Origin: Actinopolymorpha pittospori
Lineage (GTDB): Bacteria > Actinomycetota > Actinomycetes > Propionibacteriales > Actinopolymorphaceae
Direction: 5' to 3'
Length of the DNA stretch: 64,000 bases
Assembly: GCF_014873875.1 (NCBI RefSeq)
Contig: NZ_JADBEM010000001.1
Span: forward strand, 7,440,001-7,504,000
Each line of letters opens with the position of its first letter. The stretch's first letter is position 1. Position numbers and translations under genes: made by a program. The notes beneath the pieces were generated by a model. The model was not told where the DNA came from, ran no database searches, and saw only the letters and a list, made by a program, of their open reading frames with translations. This document shows, piece after piece, positions 61,399-64,000 of the stretch.

Positions 61399-62163
61399 AT
61401 GACCATCGCGACCGACACGGCGGGCCGCGGACCTGAGGAGACGAGCCGCGAACGACGCCCTGAGCGCCCCGGAGGGCGACCTGGCACCCGGCGGCAGTTG
61501 TTCTGGGTGGTCCCGCTGCTGATCGTCATGGTCGGGTTCCTGGCCTACTCGTTGCCGCCCTATCTGGGTCTGGACCCGACCCAGTCCCGACTGCCGGTCC
61601 ACGAGAGCTTTCCGCCCTACTACGTCCTGTTGGTGACACACATCTTCTGCGGTTCGGTCGCACTTCTGACCGGCTGCCTGCAGATGTGGCCCTGGCTGCG
61701 GCAACGACACCCGCGGGTGCACCGCTGGAGCGGGCGGCTCTACTTCTTCGCCGGGTGCCTCCCGGCCGGCCTGGCGGTTCTCGTCGTCGCCCCGATGAGC
61801 AGCACCGGCCTGGTCGGCGCGGTGGGCAACACGATGCTCGCGGTGCTGTGGCTGCCGATCACGATCGCGGGTTACCGGGCCGCCCGGCAGCGCCGGTACG
61901 GCGAGCACCGTAAGTGGATGATCCGTAGCTTCGCGTTGACCACCTCGATCGTGCTGAACCGCGTGTGGATGGTGCTCTGGATCGTGATCCTCACGCCCAG
62001 CCTGGACACCACCTACGTCGGCGACATGGACGCCCTGATCCACGACGCGACCCTGGTCAGCATCTGGTTGAGCTGGGTCGTCAACCTGCTCGTGGCAGAG
62101 TGGTGGCTGCAGCGCGGCAACCGGGCGCGGCGGCGGGCCAGGGCGGTCGCGGCGCGCGCCTGA
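61399..62163 (+). CDS. DUF2306 membrane protein
   Basis: A 254-residue protein with about seven hydrophobic segments after a basic N-terminal tail. The segments HIFCGSVALLTGCLQMWPWL, HPRVHRWSGRLYFFAG and GEHRKWMIRSFAL hold the conserved His residues of the DUF2306 family, which resemble heme-binding membrane proteins. Function is unknown. It diverges from the TetR-Uma2 gene across an operator-like repeat. A strong hairpin follows. Confidence 0.85.
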   Translation: MTIATDTAGRGPEETSRERRPERPGGRPGTRRQLFWVVPLLIVMVGFLAYSLPPYLGLDPTQSRLPVHESFPPYYVLLVTHIFCGSVALLTGCLQMWPWLRQRHPRVHRWSGRLYFFAGCLPAGLAVLVVAPMSSTGLVGAVGNTMLAVLWLPITIAGYRAARQRRYGEHRKWMIRSFALTTSIVLNRVWMVLWIVILTPSLDTTYVGDMDALIHDATLVSIWLSWVVNLLVAEWWLQRGNRARRRARAVAARA

Positions 62164-62180
62164 TTCCCTACTCAGACGAT

Positions 62181-62210
62181 CGGGATTCGAGACGCTCGTC
62201 TCGAATCCCG
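62181..62210 (+). terminator. Strong hairpin after DUF2306 gene
   Basis: A perfect 14-bp inverted repeat (CGGGATTCGAGACG and its complement, closing to a 2-4-base loop), 18 bases after the stop. Two further outer pairs extend the stem, flanking a T-G wobble. No T-run, but likely a terminator that isolates the sulfite reductase leader. Confidence 0.7.
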
Positions 62211-62256
62211 GTCATTCTGGTTGCCACACCACGTCCGAATACCGCAGGCTGATCCC

Positions 62257-62346
62257 ATGAGTGCGCCTGTCTGCCCCTTACTCGTCGGGCGGCGCCATCT
62301 CGATTTTGGTCGCATGCGCAGCATGCTCTGTCTTCAGGCGCGCTGA
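62257..62346 (+). CDS. Cysteine-containing leader peptide upstream of sulfite/nitrite reductase
   Basis: A 29-codon frame from ATG 62257 to TGA 62344-62346. It begins MSAPVCPLLVGRRHLDFG and ends MLCLQAR, with Cys at 6 and 25. Short peptides of this type, with conserved Cys and a RRH core, precede sulfur-assimilation genes in actinobacteria and act as cysteine-responsive attenuation peptides in mycobacteria. The ribosome binding site is weak (CAGG, eight bases upstream). The reductase starts 131 bases after the stop. Confidence 0.75.
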   Translation: MSAPVCPLLVGRRHLDFGRMRSMLCLQAR

Positions 62347-62385
62347 CGCGCCCTTCTCCGCCCGCAGGAAGATCCTGCCAGCGGG
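62337..62385 (+). promoter_or_regulatory. Hairpins overlapping and following the leader peptide stop
   Basis: Hairpin 1: GGCGCG-CTGA-CGCGCC (62337-62352), with the leader TGA in its loop. Hairpin 2: GCAGGA-AGA-TCCTGC (62364-62378). A competing pairing CCCGC/GCGGG (62361-62365 with 62381-62385) overlaps hairpin 2. The position of the ribosome on the leader would decide which forms. This is a predicted attenuator, not demonstrated. Confidence 0.5.
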
Positions 62386-62477
62386 TCCAGGGCGCCCGGT
62401 CGCGCCGGCCCCGCTGAAGCTCGTTCACGCCCATGGTCGCAGCCGCGATCATGCTCTCTCAGCGAGGAATGCACTCC

Positions 62478-64000
62478 ATGGCCATTGCGTCCCAGTCCTC
62501 CGACCGCGCGCAGCGTCCCGCCGCTCCCCGGAAGCCGCGACCCAAGCGCGGTGAGGGACAGTGGGCGCTCGGCTACCGCGAGCCGCTCAACAAGAACGAG
62601 CAGTTCAAGAAGGACGACGATGCCCTGAACGTCCGGGCCAGGATCGAGAACATCTACGCGCACCGCGGGTTCGACTCCATCGACCCGAGCGACCTGCGCG
62701 GACGCTTCCGCTGGTGGGGCCTCTACACCCAGCGCAAGCCGGGCATCGACGGCGGCCGCACCGCCACCTTGGAGCCGGAGGAGCTCGACGACACCCACTT
62801 CATGCTCCGGGTGCGCATCGACGGTGGCCAGCTCACGGTCGCCCAGCTCCGCGCCATCGCCGAGGTGTCCACGACCTACGCGCGCGACAGCGCCGACGTG
62901 ACCGACCGACAGAACATCCAGCTGCACTGGATCCGGATCGAGGACGTTCCCGCCATCTGGGAGCGCCTCGAGGCGGTCGGGCTGCAGACCCAGGAGGCGT
63001 GCGGTGACTGCCCCCGGGTGATCATCGCCAGCCCGGTCGCCGGGATCGCCGCCGAGGAGATCATCGACCCGACACCGGCCCTGGAGGAGATCGCCCGGCG
63101 CTACATCGGCAGCCCGGACTTCTCCAACCTGCCGCGCAAGTACAAGACGGCGCTCACCGGTCACCCCAACCACGACGTCGCGCCGGAGGTCAACGACATC
63201 GCCTTCGTCGGTGTCGTGCACCCCGAACACGGGCCGGGCTTCGACGTCTGGGTCGGCGGCGGACTCTCCACCAACCCGATGCTCGCCAAGCGGCTCGGCG
63301 TGTGGGTGTCGCTCGAGGAGGCGCCGGACGTCTGGTGGGGCGTCACCAGCATCTTCCGCGACTACGGCTACCGGCGACTGCGGCACCGCGCCCGGATCAA
63401 GTTCTTGATGGCCGACTGGGGTCCGGAGAAGTTCCGCGACGTACTCGAGAACGAATACCTCAAGCGAAAGCTGGCCGACGGCCCCGCCCCGGAGATCCCG
63501 GCTGTTCCAGGTGACCACGTGGGCATCCACCAGCAGAAGGACGGTCGCTACTTCGTCGGCGTCGCGCCCGTGGTCGGCCGGGTGTCGGGCACCCTGCTCG
63601 GCAAGCTCGCCGACGCGGTCGAGGCGCACGGATCGGACCGGATCCGGACCACGGCGCACCAGAAGCTGCTCGTGCTCGACGTCGAACAGGACCAGGTCGA
63701 GCCGCTGGTGGCCACCCTGGCCGACCTCGGTCTGCACGCCCGGCCCTCGGGCTGGCGCCGGAACACGATGGCGTGCACCGGCCTGGAGTACTGCAAGCTC
63801 GCGATCGTCGAGACCAAGGCCAGGGCCCACTGGCTGATCGAGGAGATGGAGCGTCGCATCCCCGAACTCGACGTCCCGATCACCGTCAACCTCAACGGCT
63901 GCCCCAACTCCTGCGCCCGCATCCAGGTGGCCGACATCGGCCTGAAGGGCCAGATCGTCCTCGACACCGAGGGCCGACAGGTCGAGGGATACCAGGTCCA
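62478..64000 (+). CDS. Ferredoxin-dependent sulfite/nitrite reductase, C-terminus outside window
   Basis: The first 507 residues of a siroheme/[4Fe-4S] reductase; about 55-60 residues lie beyond the window. The cluster ligands are visible: CTGLEYC and CPNSC (NLNGCPNSCARIQVADIG). Tyr83 (WWGLYTQR) and Cys175 (QEACGDC) are 92 residues apart, the same distance as the covalently linked Tyr69-Cys161 of Mycobacterium tuberculosis NirA, a sulfite reductase. That and the cysteine leader suggest sulfite reduction to sulfide for cysteine synthesis. ATG 62478 has GAGGA about nine bases upstream. Downstream assimilation genes would be expected but are not seen. Confidence 0.93.
   Translation, partial: MAIASQSSDRAQRPAAPRKPRPKRGEGQWALGYREPLNKNEQFKKDDDALNVRARIENIYAHRGFDSIDPSDLRGRFRWWGLYTQRKPGIDGGRTATLEPEELDDTHFMLRVRIDGGQLTVAQLRAIAEVSTTYARDSADVTDRQNIQLHWIRIEDVPAIWERLEAVGLQTQEACGDCPRVIIASPVAGIAAEEIIDPTPALEEIARRYIGSPDFSNLPRKYKTALTGHPNHDVAPEVNDIAFVGVVHPEHGPGFDVWVGGGLSTNPMLAKRLGVWVSLEEAPDVWWGVTSIFRDYGYRRLRHRARIKFLMADWGPEKFRDVLENEYLKRKLADGPAPEIPAVPGDHVGIHQQKDGRYFVGVAPVVGRVSGTLLGKLADAVEAHGSDRIRTTAHQKLLVLDVEQDQVEPLVATLADLGLHARPSGWRRNTMACTGLEYCKLAIVETKARAHWLIEEMERRIPELDVPITVNLNGCPNSCARIQVADIGLKGQIVLDTEGRQVEGYQV

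Overview
The window comes from a high-GC actinobacterium. The evidence is the strong G/C third-position bias, frequent GTG starts, the phosphatidylinositol mannoside genes (pgsA, patA, pimA), an SsgA-family protein, a TIGR02611 protein and a non-discriminating type AspRS. Gene order over about 1-45 kb follows the mycobacterial Rv2555c-Rv2614c region (rarA, aspS, hisS, glyoxalase-II-like, relA, apt, secF-secD-yajC, ruvB-ruvA-ruvC, yebC, pdxT, pdxS, pimA, patA, pgsA, HIT, thrS), with extra genes inserted. Cell-wall and SsgA features suggest a mycelial or nocardioform relative, perhaps Propionibacteriales, but the species cannot be named from this sequence.

Layout. 1-8.2 kb: DUF6167 and DUF948 proteins, rarA, and a five-gene oligopeptide ABC importer operon, all leftward. 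8.4-12.3 kb: aspS, hisS and a metallo-hydrolase. 12.5-14.3 kb: a rightward pair, a remnant cyclophilin and a DUF349 protein. 14.4-31.8 kb: a long leftward housekeeping block for stringent response, purine salvage, Sec accessory proteins, Holliday junction resolution, a Ser/Thr kinase, YebC, PLP synthase and PIM biosynthesis. 32-35.8 kb: rightward EF-G-like factor, HIT protein and esterase. 35.9-45.1 kb: leftward HIT, sthA, sugar kinase, thrS, PhyH and a GrpE/J-like/Hsp70 module. 45.3-50.6 kb: frameshifted yaaA, lysA, small hypotheticals, tRNA-Val, TIGR02611 and SsgA-like genes. 50.7-53.2 kb: aminodeoxychorismate lyase-like gene, a Gly-Cys-Val tRNA cluster with terminator, a 22-bp minisatellite and a cold-shock gene. 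53.5-62.2 kb: a probable broken secreted protein, an ArsB/NhaD transporter, BrkB, AidB-like dehydrogenase, SHMT, a TetR-Uma2 fusion and its divergent DUF2306 neighbour. 62.2-64 kb: a cysteine-containing leader peptide ahead of a ferredoxin sulfite/nitrite reductase that runs off the window.

The most interesting points are: the TetR-Uma2 nuclease fusion facing a membrane protein across a good inverted-repeat operator; the leader peptide whose stop codon sits in a hairpin loop before the sulfite reductase; a compact Hsp70/GrpE module with a membrane-anchored, HPD-less J-like partner; a cyclophilin that has lost its catalytic half; and the divergent leaderless brkB/aidB pair whose -10 boxes overlap. 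No CRISPR array, prophage, insertion sequence or biosynthetic cluster was seen.
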